A stretch of 32,269 nt of DNA from a bacterium. Lineage in GTDB: Bacteria > Armatimonadota > HRBIN16. Under the pieces are notes generated by a model, which worked only from the letters and a program-made list of their open reading frames with translations, had not been told where the DNA came from and searched no databases. Location of the stretch: positions 1-32,269 of the forward strand of contig JANWXG010000004.1 of assembly GCA_025057335.1 (NCBI GenBank). Reading direction: 5' to 3'. The position numbers and the translations under genes were made by a program. This document shows, in pieces, positions 23,779 to 32,039 of the stretch; the stretch's first letter is position 1; each line of letters starts with the position of its first letter.

Positions 23779-24560
23779 ACATCCTGGAGACCATTCTCGC
23801 CCACAAGCGCCAAGAGGTGGCGCAGGCGGAAGCGAAAACGCCCCTCTCGGCACTGGAGGGACGGCTAGCGTCTGCACCGCCAGTGCGTTCTTTCCGTCAG
23901 GCGCTACAGCGGGGAGAGGGGCGCGTCGCGGTCATTGCAGAGGTCAAGAAAGCATCTCCCTCCAAAGGGATACTCCGTGAGAAATTTGACCCGCTGCAGA
24001 TAGCTCGTATTTACGCGCAACACGGCGCTAGCGCAATCAGCGTGCTCACCGACGAGCGATTCTTTCAGGGGCATCTGGACTACCTGCGAACCATACGAAA
24101 GGAGGTAGAGGTGCCTCTGCTTCGGAAGGATTTCGTGCTGAGCCGTTATCAGGTGGCGGAAGCGCGTGTAGCAGGAGCGGACGCGGTACTGCTCATTGTC
24201 GCAGCGCTCTCGGACGAGCAGCTGCAGGACCTCCTGCGGTATGCGCACACGCTGGGCATGGATGCGCTGGTGGAGGTGCATACGGAGGAGGAGATGCGTC
24301 GCGCCCTCGACGTCGGGGCGGTTCTGATTGGTGTTAACAACCGCGACCTGACCACTTTTCACACGACGTTGGAGGTGACCGAGAGGCTCGCTCCGCTATT
24401 ACCCCCAGGGGGTATACTTGTTAGCGAAAGCGGTATCGAAAGCGCGGAGGACGTCCGCCGTGTCGCCCGAGCGGGAGCACACGCAGTGCTGGTAGGGGAG
24501 TCGCTGATGCGAGCAGAGGACATCGGGGCGAAGCTCCGGGAACTGACGTCGGCTACCTGA
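23775..24560 (+). CDS. trpC: Indole-3-glycerol-phosphate synthase
   Basis: A 261-residue TIM-barrel enzyme that closes the indole ring from CdRP. Family boxes are VIAEVKKASPSKG, ISVLTDERFFQG, VPLLRKDF, ALVEVHTEEE, IGVNNRDL and LVSESGI. The start is GTG in a GTGA overlap with trpD, so translation is coupled. trpF, trpB and trpA do not follow; they must lie elsewhere. The last 8 bp overlap the tail of the convergent cca gene. Confidence 0.95.
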   Translation: MNILETILAHKRQEVAQAEAKTPLSALEGRLASAPPVRSFRQALQRGEGRVAVIAEVKKASPSKGILREKFDPLQIARIYAQHGASAISVLTDERFFQGHLDYLRTIRKEVEVPLLRKDFVLSRYQVAEARVAGADAVLLIVAALSDEQLQDLLRYAHTLGMDALVEVHTEEEMRRALDVGAVLIGVNNRDLTTFHTTLEVTERLAPLLPPGGILVSESGIESAEDVRRVARAGAHAVLVGESLMRAEDIGAKLRELTSAT

Positions 24561-25917
24561 ACCGCTCTTGGAGCAACCGCTTTGCCCCTTCTTTGTCGTC
24601 TGGTGCCAGTCTCCCCTCGATGACCTCATTGAGCAGGAACGCCTTACATTCGCCGACCTGCTTACCGGGCGGGATGTTCAGAAGCTGCATAATCTCGTGT
24701 CCGCTTAGGGGGCTGTCCAGTTGTTGCACGTTTTCCCGTGCGGTCAATGTGCGGATGCGCTGCTCCAGAGCGTCGATGTCCGCTTTTGGGTAGGCGGGGT
24801 TGCTTGCAGCGATATCTGCTCGTACCAGCGTGAGCAGTTCACTCAGCAAGTCTCCGGCATCGCGAATCAGTCGTCGCACCGCTGCGTCACTCCAAGTGTA
24901 ATCGTATTCTCCTGGTCGCATGTGCAGGCGCACGAGTTTGACCACTGCTTGGATGACGTCGTTGCTGTAGCGTAGGCGCCGTAGCAGCTCCTCAGCCATC
25001 TGCGCGCCGATGTTCTGGTGTCCGTAGAAGTGCACTCCGCGCTCGTCGACCGTGCGCGTAGCTGGCTTGCCCACATCATGTAGCAGCGCCGCTAGGCGGA
25101 GCACGAGGGAGGCGTTGGAGGGCAACGCCTCTAGTACCTTCAGCGTATGCTCCCAGACGTCGTATAGGTGATACTGATTCTGCTCTACACCATGCATTGC
25201 TGCCAGCTCAGGGGCGAAGTGCTCCAGCAGCCCCGTTTCCCGAAGCAGGCGCAAACCTTTCACTGCATGGGAAGCCTGCAGTATCTTGGTGAACTCGTCT
25301 CGGATGCGTTCCATGCTGATGACACGCAAGCGGTGGGCTGTGCGGCAAATCGCTTCGTAGGTCTTCGGCTCAATATCGAAGTCCAGCTGTGCGGCGAAGC
25401 GTACTGCCCGCATGGCGCGGAGGGGGTCTTCCGTGAAGGTGACCGTGGGGTCTACAGGGGTGCGCAGCAGCCCTGCTCGCAAGTCGTTCAGCCCCATTCC
25501 AGTGAGGTCAAGCAGCTCGCCCGTATGCAGGTTGCGCATCAGAGCATTCACGGTAAAATCGCGACGGAAGGCGTCTTCGCGCAAGGTGGCGGGCTGCACC
25601 TGCACCGGTTTACGGCTGTCAGCGGAGTAGCTCTCGCGCCGGGCGGTCACTATTTCAAACGGTACCCCCTCGATGTGCACCATCGCCGTGCCAAAGCGCG
25701 GGTAGGTGACTGGCAGGTGGTCAGCAGTACCCTGCGCGTGGAGCCAGTGGGCGAGCGCTAGAGCGTCCTCTTCAGTCACGATATCCACATCAGGAGGTAG
25801 GGGGCGCCCCAGCAGCTCGTCGCGCACGACACCACCCACTAGATACAGACGCCCCTCCCATGGGGTGCCGCGAGTGACCTGACGCAGCCTGTCTATAGCA
25901 TGCAGTAGAAGGCTCAC
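24553..25917 (-). CDS. cca: CCA tRNA nucleotidyltransferase with HD domain
   Basis: A 454-residue class II tRNA nucleotidyltransferase that adds or repairs the 3' CCA of tRNA. The head has VGGVVRDELLG, the acidic PPDVDIVTEE, a VTARRESY strand, REDAFRRDFTVNAL and EDPLRAMRAVRFAAQL. An HD phosphohydrolase domain follows (LRLAALLHDVGKP, GHQNIGA). Without biochemical data it could be a full CCA-adding or an A-adding enzyme. The start is GTG at 25917 with no clear Shine-Dalgarno; the gene starts 22 bp after the upstream glycosidase-like stop, so coupling is possible. Its stop codon lies inside trpC. Confidence 0.93.
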   Translation of the reverse strand: MSLLLHAIDRLRQVTRGTPWEGRLYLVGGVVRDELLGRPLPPDVDIVTEEDALALAHWLHAQGTADHLPVTYPRFGTAMVHIEGVPFEIVTARRESYSADSRKPVQVQPATLREDAFRRDFTVNALMRNLHTGELLDLTGMGLNDLRAGLLRTPVDPTVTFTEDPLRAMRAVRFAAQLDFDIEPKTYEAICRTAHRLRVISMERIRDEFTKILQASHAVKGLRLLRETGLLEHFAPELAAMHGVEQNQYHLYDVWEHTLKVLEALPSNASLVLRLAALLHDVGKPATRTVDERGVHFYGHQNIGAQMAEELLRRLRYSNDVIQAVVKLVRLHMRPGEYDYTWSDAAVRRLIRDAGDLLSELLTLVRADIAASNPAYPKADIDALEQRIRTLTARENVQQLDSPLSGHEIMQLLNIPPGKQVGECKAFLLNEVIEGRLAPDDKEGAKRLLQERFR

Positions 25918-25939
25918 AACATCGATATTTTACCACTTT

Positions 25940-27703
25940 TCACGGGGCGGAATTCGCGCGGGCCACCCGTATCAGATACCATTCCCTCAACACTGCCTCG
26001 GGTTTCGTTAATACGAAGCGTAGGTGAGTAACGTTATCAGAGAGCGCAATGGGTGGGCGTACTCCGTCTCGAGCTAGAGGCGAGAACGTGTTCCCATCGG
26101 AGGATACCCACAGCTCTACGCCCTCACCATCGTAATGCAGGTAGAGCCGTTCTGCTCCTTCGCGCCAGCCTGGCGCCACTTGCTGCATCTCGTACTGCAG
26201 CCAACCGGTCTGTTTTTGGGGTTGCCATGCGGCGCGATATCCCATCCCCCACAGGTCTGGTTGCCAGACGCGGTGTACCTCTTGCAACTGCGCGGGTGTA
26301 GACTGCACCGTCGCGCGCTCTTGGTAGATGGTTGTGACGCGCGCGGCATCAGCCGAGGAGATGTGCAGCAGAGCGCCACCCCCTGCGGGGAGGGTGAGTA
26401 TCAATTCGCGCTCGCCGGTCGCTGCTCGCTCTCGCGTAGTGAGCGTCTTGCCTGTGAGCAAATCCCGCACCTGTGATGCAGGAGCAACCAGTCGTACGAA
26501 GCCTTGCTGTTCGGTTTGCGTATCATCGTTGACGACTACGACGATGAGGCTACCGTCCTCTGGATCGCGCAGGGTGGACGCCCGCAGAGGAGCGCGTGCC
26601 GAAGCAAAGGCAAAAGCGGGTTCGCATCGCCACAGCAGCGCACGGTGAGGAGCGAGCGCCGCAAAGGTCTCCGCCACCGCAAGCATCTGCGGGGTAGGGG
26701 AACCATTGTTGTAGAGCATCCCACTGCCCGCACCTGTCGGTACCGAGCTGGTTACGCGAGGCCAATCAGCAGGGATGTCGGTACGGTCGCCCTCAGGCGC
26801 GTTGGGCGCTCTGTCGTTCGGCTCTGGGAACAACACGAAGAAAATGACACCCTTCGCCCCTACCATTAGGCTCTGCCAGATTTGCCAGCGGGTTTCTTCT
26901 ACGGTTGGCATGCGCCAGTGCCAATAGGCGCCAGGCTCAATCACCACGTTGCCCTTGCTATCGTAGTGCCACTTCCCCCAGATTTCTGCGAAGATCTGTG
27001 GCATCACCCATACCGCTTTGCCTGTCTCGGCGCCCAAGCGCGCCAGCCGCTCGGTGCAGGAGATGAAATAGGCACGAGACGATTCGGGGGTGTTCGGTCC
27101 GTTGGGCGAGCGAGCGGCGAAATAGGGGTAAATGTCACTGCACAACACGGGTATCCTGGTGTAGTGTGCTGCCGCCTCGATGTCGCGTGTCATGTTGACC
27201 ATGATTGCCGGACGAGACGGGTCGTGCTGTGCAAGAGCGGCGCGCACTTGCTCCATGTGTGTCATCTCCCAGGTTCGCGCTTCGTCTATTAGCACATATG
27301 CCCGCAGCGCCTTCAAGCCGCCTAGCGCTTCTACAGTGTGCTTTGCAGTGCGCTCTGCCCATTCCCGACCGCGCAGGCGACGCCAGTGGTAAATCCATTC
27401 GGGCGTGGCGAAAACCGCTATACCATGCTGCTGCGCTAGCTCGCATACCTTTCGTGTGTCCGCCGTGCTACTATTGATGAGCCAGATGGCGTCCATGGAG
27501 TAGCGCTGCCGCAGGTCACGTAACAGCCTGTCGACGAACTGCCAAGTATCCATCCCCGCTTGGCGTGCTACCCACGACACTCGCTCGAAGGGGAAATATA
27601 CTCCCCTCACGAAGGTCTGCAAATCACTAGGAAGGCTGTTCGCGCGAACGGAGGTGCCCCATAGCAGCAATCCTGTTGCCAAAATACCGCAGACAATGCC
27701 CAC
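25940..27703 (-). CDS. Exported glycoside-hydrolase-like protein, family not identified
   Basis: A 587-residue protein with a signal peptide (about 1-22, ending VRA before NSLPS). The N-terminal half reads like a TIM-barrel glycosidase: repeated beta-strand/helix pattern, IAVFATPEWIYHW, YVLIDEARTWEMTHMEQ with candidate acid residues, CSDIYPYF, then WQIWQSLMVGAKGVIFFVLF. The second half resembles beta-sandwich accessory domains (GSLIVVVVNDD, LLTGKTL, VELWVSSDGNTFSPL). I cannot name a CAZy family or substrate. It starts with GTG at 27703 behind AGCTGGAGGT with good spacing. It probably shares a transcript with cca, which is functionally unrelated. Confidence 0.7.
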   Translation of the reverse strand: MGIVCGILATGLLLWGTSVRANSLPSDLQTFVRGVYFPFERVSWVARQAGMDTWQFVDRLLRDLRQRYSMDAIWLINSSTADTRKVCELAQQHGIAVFATPEWIYHWRRLRGREWAERTAKHTVEALGGLKALRAYVLIDEARTWEMTHMEQVRAALAQHDPSRPAIMVNMTRDIEAAAHYTRIPVLCSDIYPYFAARSPNGPNTPESSRAYFISCTERLARLGAETGKAVWVMPQIFAEIWGKWHYDSKGNVVIEPGAYWHWRMPTVEETRWQIWQSLMVGAKGVIFFVLFPEPNDRAPNAPEGDRTDIPADWPRVTSSVPTGAGSGMLYNNGSPTPQMLAVAETFAALAPHRALLWRCEPAFAFASARAPLRASTLRDPEDGSLIVVVVNDDTQTEQQGFVRLVAPASQVRDLLTGKTLTTRERAATGERELILTLPAGGGALLHISSADAARVTTIYQERATVQSTPAQLQEVHRVWQPDLWGMGYRAAWQPQKQTGWLQYEMQQVAPGWREGAERLYLHYDGEGVELWVSSDGNTFSPLARDGVRPPIALSDNVTHLRFVLTKPEAVLREWYLIRVARANSAP

Positions 27704-27843
27704 TAGTGTTACCTCCAGCTAAAACGGTGTACCTTTTTCTTCGGCAGGATGGCGGGTATCTTCCTTCTGACGACAGCAGAAGACGGCTACTACATCACCG
27801 TCTCACACTGTGACGATTTTCCGCGCCCCTTTTTCAGAGGGAT

Positions 27844-27873
27844 TTGGGCAGGAGAGCACAAATGTGCTACAAT
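27844..27873 (+). promoter_or_regulatory. Possible promoter with dyad, upstream of the Trm112-like/aroQ genes
   Basis: TTGGGC (27844-27849), 18 bp, TACAAT (27868-27873). The spacer contains AGCACA-AA-TGTGCT (27855-27868), a dyad overlapping the -10. The -35 is weak. Confidence 0.4.
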
Positions 27874-27913
27874 AGCTAGAGAAAAGGAAACATGGAGCAG
27901 GAGGCGAGAGACG

Positions 27914-28096
27914 ATGCCCTTGAGCGAGGCGCTACTGCGCATCTTAGCCTGTCCAGTGTGCGACGAACACCCCCCTCTACGCCAGGAAAGCGAGGAGAGC
28001 CTGGTATGCGACCAGTGCCATCGCCGATATCCCATTCGTGATGGGATTATTGACCTGCTCGTAGAGGAAGAAGACGACCAACAACGACCATCTTGA
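27914..28096 (+). CDS. Trm112-like zinc-ribbon protein
   Basis: A 60-residue protein with the Trm112/YcaR pattern: LLRILACPVCDEH, then CDQCHRRYPIRDGIIDLL. Two Cys pairs (CPVC and CDQC) would bind zinc. In eukaryotes and archaea Trm112 activates methyltransferases; in bacteria the small proteins are often orphans. The track ORF starts at 27749, but the first 55 codons lack any family sequence and cross the promoter. I chose the ATG at 27914, which has AGGAGG 9 bases upstream. aroQ starts 10 bp after its stop. Confidence 0.82.
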   Translation: MPLSEALLRILACPVCDEHPPLRQESEESLVCDQCHRRYPIRDGIIDLLVEEEDDQQRPS

Positions 28097-28106
28097 GGAG
28101 GCAACT

Positions 28107-28553
28107 ATGCCAAGAGTGGCAGTTGTGCACGGACCGAACCTGAACATGTTGGGGATCCGAGAGACAGAGGTGTATGGTCACCTGAATCTAGACCAAATCA
28201 ATCAGCGCATTCTGGAAAGGGCGAAATCGCTTGGGATCGAGGTGCGCATCACGCAGTCCAACCACGAGGGCGAGATTATCGAGGCTATCCACGAGGCGTT
28301 GCAGTGGGCGGATGCGCTCATCATTAATCCCGGAGCCTACACGCACTACAGTATCGCCATTCGGGACGCGATTGCCGCAGTACGCCTACCAACAGTAGAA
28401 GTTCATCTCTCCAACATCTACGGACGAGAGGAGTTCCGACGCCATTCGGTTACTGCACCAGTGTCTCATGGTATCATCGCGGGCTTCGGCGTCATGAGCT
28501 ACCTGATGGCTTTGGATGCGGTTAAGTTTATTCTGGAGGAGAGTCGTCGATGA
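28107..28553 (+). CDS. aroQ: Type II 3-dehydroquinate dehydratase
   Basis: A 148-residue enzyme that converts 3-dehydroquinate to 3-dehydroshikimate in the shikimate pathway, normally a dodecamer. Classic motifs are GPNLNMLG with R18 and the catalytic Y23 (lid region), QSNHEGEIIEAIHEA, INPGAYTHYSIAIRDAI, EVHLSNIYGREEFRRHS and the final IAGFG. GAGGAGG lies before the ATG. Its stop overlaps the next ATG by 4 bp (ATGA). The aroQ-M24 peptidase pairing is also common in Firmicutes, where efp often follows; efp is absent here. Confidence 0.97.
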   Translation: MPRVAVVHGPNLNMLGIRETEVYGHLNLDQINQRILERAKSLGIEVRITQSNHEGEIIEAIHEALQWADALIINPGAYTHYSIAIRDAIAAVRLPTVEVHLSNIYGREEFRRHSVTAPVSHGIIAGFGVMSYLMALDAVKFILEESRR

Positions 28554-29644
28554 GTCTACGTTTTGCACAACGCCTCGCACGCTTGCGCGCTCGTCTAGAT
28601 GACCCTGCTGTGGAGGCTCTACTCATCACTACACGTCTCAATGTGCGCTACCTGAGCGGTTTTACTGGTAGCGCAGGTTCGCTGTTGATCGGCAGAGACT
28701 TTGCGGTACTGCTGACGGACAGGCGGTACACCTTGCGCGCGCAGCGGGAGGCGTCAGGTTTCGAGGTGGTCGTGCCAGACAATCCCGACGACGACATCCT
28801 CAAAACACAGCTGGAAACGCGCCACCTCCGCAGGGTGGGCTTCGAGGCGAACCACGTAACGGTCAAGACACTGGAGAGCTGGCAGGAAAAGTATCAGGAG
28901 CTCGGCGTCGAGTGGGTGGCAACCGACGGCGTGGTGGAGGAGCTGCGACAGGTGAAAGATGGCGAGGAGATTGCGGCGATTCGTGAGGCTTGTGGCATTG
29001 CGGACGCCGCCTTCCGACACATTCAGCTTTTCATGCAGCCCGAGACAGTGGAGCTGGATGTCGCCATGGAGCTGGATTTCTACATGCGCCGCCAGGGGGC
29101 GCGTCGTGCTGCTTTCGACATCATCGTCGCCTCAGGAGAGAACTCCGCCATGCCCCATGCAGAGACCTCCGAACGGCGCTTCCGCCCTGGCGACTTTGTT
29201 ATCCTGGACTATGGGGCAGAGGTGGACGGCTACTGTTCAGACATCACGCGCACCGTAGTCATCGGCAAAGCCAGCGAAGAGCAGCGACGGATGTACCATA
29301 CCGTGCTAGAGGCGCAACTGCGCGCCATCGAAGCCATCAAGCCCGGGGTCAAGGGCTGCGATGTGGATTCCGTAGCGCGGCAGGTGATTAGCGACGCGGG
29401 CTACGGTGACCACTTCACACATTCGCTGGGGCATAGCCTCGGTCTGAGTGTGCACGACGGCATCGGCTTCGCGCAGAAGTCGGAAGTGGTGCTCGAACCC
29501 GGAATGGTGTTCACTGTGGAGCCTGGTATCTATATCGAGGGCGTCGGGGGCGTGCGCATTGAGGATGACATTCTGGTCACTGAAGAGGGCTGCGAAGTGT
29601 TGACGCACGCTCCGAAGGAGCTGATGGAGTTCGAGGCTCGATAG
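28550..29644 (+). CDS. pepP: M24-family Xaa-Pro aminopeptidase
   Basis: A 364-residue creatinase-fold metallopeptidase. The N-terminal domain (about 1-130) has [19 protein letters not shown]. The catalytic domain keeps the five metal ligands D220 (ILDYGA), D231 (SDITRT), H295 (LGHSLGL), E324 (VEPG) and E338 (RIED). It releases an N-terminal residue preceding proline. Translation is coupled to aroQ. The gene symbol follows common usage for this neighbourhood; a prolidase (PepQ) activity cannot be excluded. Confidence 0.92.
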   Translation: MSLRFAQRLARLRARLDDPAVEALLITTRLNVRYLSGFTGSAGSLLIGRDFAVLLTDRRYTLRAQREASGFEVVVPDNPDDDILKTQLETRHLRRVGFEANHVTVKTLESWQEKYQELGVEWVATDGVVEELRQVKDGEEIAAIREACGIADAAFRHIQLFMQPETVELDVAMELDFYMRRQGARRAAFDIIVASGENSAMPHAETSERRFRPGDFVILDYGAEVDGYCSDITRTVVIGKASEEQRRMYHTVLEAQLRAIEAIKPGVKGCDVDSVARQVISDAGYGDHFTHSLGHSLGLSVHDGIGFAQKSEVVLEPGMVFTVEPGIYIEGVGGVRIEDDILVTEEGCEVLTHAPKELMEFEAR

Positions 29645-30013
29645 CGCGCTGTGCTAAGCCGAAAGCAAAGGGTGTAGCGTGATGAGGGGATCGTGCCGAG
29701 CGATGGCGAAGCATCGCTGTGGTCTAGCCCTCACCCCCGCCCCACTCCTGTTAGGAGAGGGGAGTAGACCCATCTCCCACTGGGAGAAGGGGATGGGGAA
29801 TGAGAGCTCTTCAGCTTGTAGTGAAGCACGTGAGTGCTTCTCCTAGACAAACAACAGGGACTTCAGATGACACAGACGCGCTGGCGTGCGCACGACGGAC
29901 AGGGGGCGGGAAGCGCCCTCTCTCATCCAAAACAGGAAGCCTTATCCGGGTGCGAGGAGAGAGGCGTTCTGTCGTCCCTCCACAATAGAGACTGTGCGGT
30001 AGGAGGAGGAAAG
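29645..30013. other. Intergenic region with several small hairpin repeats
   Basis: No gene seen. It holds AGCGATG-gcgaag-CATCGCT (29699-29718), which may help end the pepP transcript but has no T-tract. It also holds a CTCCTGTTAGGAG hairpin (about 29741-29762), a CTCCCACTGGGAG hairpin (29774-29786) and the 58-bp repeat at 29807-29864. The part after 29865 carries no recognisable promoter that I would defend. Confidence 0.6.
29807..29864 (+). repeat. 58-bp dispersed repeat containing a GTAGT stem-loop
   Basis: Matches the reverse complement of 15404-15461 with five differences in 58. Inside is GTAGT followed by GAAGCAC-GTGA-GTGCTTC (29818-29840). Confidence 0.75.
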
Positions 30014-31549
30014 GTGCGTTTCGCGATACGCTTTCTGTTCCTGATGACACTGGCTTGGTGGGGCATTCTTCCTCTCGTTGCCTCCGAAAACCCACCTCGC
30101 TACTGGAGATTAACCATCTTACACACTAACGACACGCATGGCAATCTCTTCCCGTTCCACTACCCCGATCCGCCCGACCCCAACACGCAGGAGGCGCAAC
30201 TGGCGCTACGGCGCGACATCGGTGGGGCGGCGCGCCGCGCGACGCTGGTCGGGAGACTGCGCCAGGCTTTCGGCACGACGTGGCTGGTGGACACGGGCGA
30301 CTTCCATGACGGCACTGCGTTCTCCATTGAGCACCGTGGTCAAGCAGACGTTGCTGTGATGAACGCCATAGGCTACACCATTGCCACGCATGGCAACCAC
30401 GAGTTCAACAACACACGCGCCCAGTGGCAGCAGCTGGTGCAGATGGCGCAGTTTCCCATAGTGTGTGCCAACGTGCTGGATGCCAGCACCAAACAGCCTC
30501 TGCTGAAACCGTATGAGATTCTGCGGGTGGAAGGCGCAAGAGTAGCTGTGTTTGGGTTGGTGACCGAAAGCACACGTGGCTACCCAGCTACGCGCGAAGG
30601 CATAGAGATTACCGACGCCCTCGAGACCGCCCGTCAGCTGGTGCCGCAGCTGCGAGAGCAAGCAGACCTTGTCGTGCTGCTGTCGCATCTCGGCTATGAG
30701 AACGACGTGCGGCTAGCGCGCGAGGTGCCGGGAATCGACGTCATCATCGGAGGGCACTCGCACACACGCCTCGCCAAACCGGAGTTCGTACCTGCAGGCG
30801 AGCTCACCAGCGCCTTCCGCAAAAACGGGACGGTGATTGCACAGGCGTTCCAGTGGGGAGGCGAGCTAGGTAAGCTGGAAGTGCTCCTGCGCCGCGACCC
30901 CAACACGGGCAGATGGACGCCGATGAGCTATCGTGGCGAGCTGATACTGGTGTCGCCAGAGATTCCCGAAGACCCCAACGTGAAGCAAGTGATCGAGCGC
31001 TACTGGAAGCCGCTGAAAGGGTACTACGGCGTGCTGCTAGGCGAGGCAGAAGACGACTTCACCCGCCGCGGCACCGATGATGCCGAATATCACTTCGTAG
31101 CGGACGCTCTACGCGAGATGCTGGGCACGGAGGCTGACCTGCAGAACATGGGCGGTGTGCGCGCGCCCCTGCTGCGAGGCAAGGTCACCCGCTACGACTT
31201 GGCAAAGATGATGCCCTTCGGCAACACTGCAGTGAAGTTCCGCGCAACGGGAGCACAGCTGCGCGAGATTCTGCGCCGCACCCGTCCCGCCGTCTCGGGC
31301 ATCCGCTATCGCTACGAACGCGGAGAGCTGGGGGAGGTGACTGTCAACGGTCAGCCGCTGCAGGATGACCGCGAGTACCTGATTTCCACCAACAGCTACT
31401 TCGCACAGCGGTTCCTGCAACCGATGGGAATTGCGTATGAAGATACGGGGCAGAAAGTGCTCGACCTGGTATCGGAATACGTTCGAAAACACGGACGTGT
31501 CCGTCCCGCCTACGACGGGCGGCGCGTGGTAGACCGTTCGGTGTATTAG
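30014..31549 (+). CDS. Exported 5'-nucleotidase / UshA-like metallophosphoesterase
   Basis: A 511-residue protein with a signal peptide (about 1-24) and two domains. The metallophosphoesterase domain has LHTNDTHGNL (D40, H42), VDTGDFHDGT, GNHEF (N128, H129), LLSHLGYENDV and GGHSHTRL (H248, H250). The C-terminal nucleotide-binding domain (about 335-500) has EAEDDFTRRGTDDAEYHFVADAL, NMGGVRAPL and the MMPFGNTAVKF box. Such enzymes dephosphorylate external nucleotides or hydrolyse UDP-sugars. The track start at 29834 reads through repeats; the GTG at 30014 directly precedes the signal peptide and has AGGAGGAGG at ideal spacing. Monocistronic; the repeat array follows 14 bp after the stop. Confidence 0.92.
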   Translation: MRFAIRFLFLMTLAWWGILPLVASENPPRYWRLTILHTNDTHGNLFPFHYPDPPDPNTQEAQLALRRDIGGAARRATLVGRLRQAFGTTWLVDTGDFHDGTAFSIEHRGQADVAVMNAIGYTIATHGNHEFNNTRAQWQQLVQMAQFPIVCANVLDASTKQPLLKPYEILRVEGARVAVFGLVTESTRGYPATREGIEITDALETARQLVPQLREQADLVVLLSHLGYENDVRLAREVPGIDVIIGGHSHTRLAKPEFVPAGELTSAFRKNGTVIAQAFQWGGELGKLEVLLRRDPNTGRWTPMSYRGELILVSPEIPEDPNVKQVIERYWKPLKGYYGVLLGEAEDDFTRRGTDDAEYHFVADALREMLGTEADLQNMGGVRAPLLRGKVTRYDLAKMMPFGNTAVKFRATGAQLREILRRTRPAVSGIRYRYERGELGEVTVNGQPLQDDREYLISTNSYFAQRFLQPMGIAYEDTGQKVLDLVSEYVRKHGRVRPAYDGRRVVDRSVY

Positions 31550-31794
31550 TGAATCTTCTGTGCGGACGCGACGGAGCGTATCCCTCCAAACGGTAACCTG
31601 ACGAATTATCTGGAGGGTCATGCTCCGTCATGACCTTTGTGGACACGACAGAGCGCGTCCCTCCAGTTTGGGCGAGTAGTGCTTTGGAGGGTCACGCTCC
31701 ATTGTGACCCTGTGTGTGGACGCGACGCAGCGCGTCCCTCCAATTTGGGCGAAAGTGGCACTGGAGGGTCACGCTCTGTCGTGACCTCCTGTTC

Positions 31795-31842
31795 GTAGTG
31801 CAGGCTTCAGCCTGCAAAGAAGCGCACTGAAGTGCGCACTAC
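31795..31842. repeat. Inverted pair of GTAGT stem-loops inside the array
   Basis: GTAGT then GCAGGCT-TC-AGCCTGC (31795-31815, plus), a short AAAGAA linker, then GCGCACT-GA-AGTGCGC and ACTAC (31822-31842, minus). The same family occurs at 15428-15661 and 29818-29840. Confidence 0.7.
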
Positions 31843-31965
31843 CAACACAGTTTTTGGAGGGTCACGCTCGGTCGTGACCCCACGCATGGACGCGACGGAG
31901 CGCGTCCCTCCAACGGGAAACATTGCGGGCAGATGCGGCAAAGCGCGTCCCTCCAATGGGCTGTG

Positions 31966-32039
31966 AGCCCACCATTGAAATGGTGGGCTATGAGGAGAGG
32001 AAAACCTGCCTGCGCAGGTTCTCATCCGCGCAAGCGGAT
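31966..32039. repeat. Three consecutive perfect stem-loops
   Basis: AGCCCACCAT-TGAA-ATGGTGGGCT (31966-31989), a 10-bp stem; AACCTGC-CTGC-GCAGGTT (32003-32020), 7 bp; ATCCGC-GCAA-GCGGAT (32024-32039), 6 bp with a GNRA-type loop. Two weaker copies of the GGTGGGC arm follow at about 32057-32106. No open frame or T-tract is associated. Confidence 0.65.

Noticed and set aside
27749-27913. N-terminal extension of the Trm112-like ORF
   Set aside because: It crosses the predicted promoter and lacks family sequence; a strong AGGAGG marks the start at 27914.
29699-29718. Rho-independent terminator after pepP
   Set aside because: A 7-bp stem exists, but no T-run follows on either strand, so it is recorded only as a hairpin.
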